A stretch of DNA of 42,912 nucleotides. Origin: Clostridiales bacterium. Lineage in GTDB: Bacteria; Bacillota; Clostridia; Oscillospirales; CAG-272. Positions 42,744-42,912 of the stretch are shown here, piece by piece (the first letter of the stretch is position 1; every line of letters starts with the position of its first letter). The stretch spans positions 1-42,912 of the forward strand of contig JAAWQR010000023.1 in NCBI GenBank assembly GCA_022800625.1, written 5' to 3'. Both the position numbers and the translations under genes were made by a program. Under the pieces are notes generated by a model. That model was not told where the DNA came from. It made no database searches and saw nothing but the letters and a program-made list of their open reading frames with translations.

Positions 42744-42846
42744 ATGCCGCTGTCCCCAAACGCCGATGGGCTGTTCTTCTTTGGGTGGTAATGCAAGATC
42801 GGGCAGGTAATAATCACCGCTTTACTTTACTTAAGGATAATCCTTC

Positions 42847-42875
42847 GGGGAACTGCCATAAATGGCATATTCCCC
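42847..42875. repeat. Inverted repeat near right edge
   Basis: GGGGAA (42847-42852) and GCCAT (42855-42859) pair with ATGGC (42862-42866) and TTCCCC (42870-42875). It lies just upstream of the TnpV-like frame; it may be a regulatory hairpin or part of a transposon end. Confidence 0.5.
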
Positions 42876-42912
42876 ATAGTTCCTGTATTTAATCAATCTT
42901 CCCGACAAAACG

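Larger units (their letters stand above)
36146..42912. mobile_element. A+T-rich accessory block: acetyltransferase, HEPN/TM pair, MvaI-like RM, TnpV
   Basis: Directly after the rqcH stop codon, base use shifts to A+T-rich and gene orientation becomes mixed. The block holds a gene fragment, an AAC(6')-like gene, two unrecognised genes, a complete type II RM system and, at the right end, a TnpV-like transposon gene. No integrase is visible in the window, and the right border lies beyond it, so the kind of element is undetermined. Confidence 0.6.

Noticed and set aside
1-42912. CRISPR array
   Set aside because: No regularly spaced direct repeats of 24-40 bases were noticed anywhere in the window.

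Overview
The window looks like chromosome from an uncultured spore-forming Clostridia bacterium (Firmicutes), probably of the gut Oscillospirales/Ruminococcaceae type. This is inferred from gene content: ScpA/ScpB, a YtfJ (GerW) sporulation protein, two CotF-like coat proteins, a YlmC-type sporulation protein, an S-layer-homology (SLH) surface enzyme, an ECF transporter and many AGGAGG-type ribosome binding sites. No rRNA or other species marker is present, so the genus is not determined.

Layout. 1-5.4 kb: surface and export genes on the minus strand (a lipoprotein cut by the window edge; a secreted two-ricin-domain M23-like protein with an unusual leader; a tRNA-Lys with a near-perfect promoter and terminator; an SLH-anchored CE7 acetylesterase). 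5.6-13 kb: an ECF transporter whose two ATPases and membrane substrate component are fused in one chain, next to its T component; YlmC; 6-phosphofructokinase; a TSCPD protein; and a DUF4097/DUF1700-like pair. 13.2-14.0 kb: trmB.

14.0-21.6 kb is an A+T-rich cassette holding a complete type I restriction-modification operon in the order small HTH gene - hsdR - hsdS - ABC-type ATPase - hsdM. The ATPase resembles PrrC: Walker A, a signature-like motif, DDPISSLD, then a C-terminal R-x3-E and R-x6-H. In Escherichia coli the PrrC tRNA anticodon nuclease is likewise carried inside a type I RM operon and fires when the RM system is disabled. The arrangement therefore suggests a two-layer defence.

21.6-36.1 kb returns to core genes: the CotF-like pair, lon, ysxC, lysA, an M50 protease, scpA, scpB, DUF2953, ytfJ, a D,D-carboxypeptidase, rluB, ppk2, GNAT proteins and rqcH. 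Most read on the plus strand with short gaps.

36.15-42.9 kb is a second A+T-rich accessory block starting directly after the rqcH stop codon. It holds a small gene remnant, an AAC(6')-I-like aminoglycoside acetyltransferase, an unrecognised two-gene unit (a two-TM helical protein and a protein with an RNxxxH HEPN-type motif), and a type II RM system. The RM system has a C-protein regulator, an MvaI/BcnI-type endonuclease with catalytic residues at the MvaI positions, and a large methyltransferase that appears to be an HTH, a DPPY domain and an m4C-type methyltransferase in one chain. The block ends at a TnpV-like transposon gene with a disrupted 5' end. The best candidates for something undescribed are the PrrC-like protein in the type I operon and the HEPN/TM pair beside the MvaI-like system.
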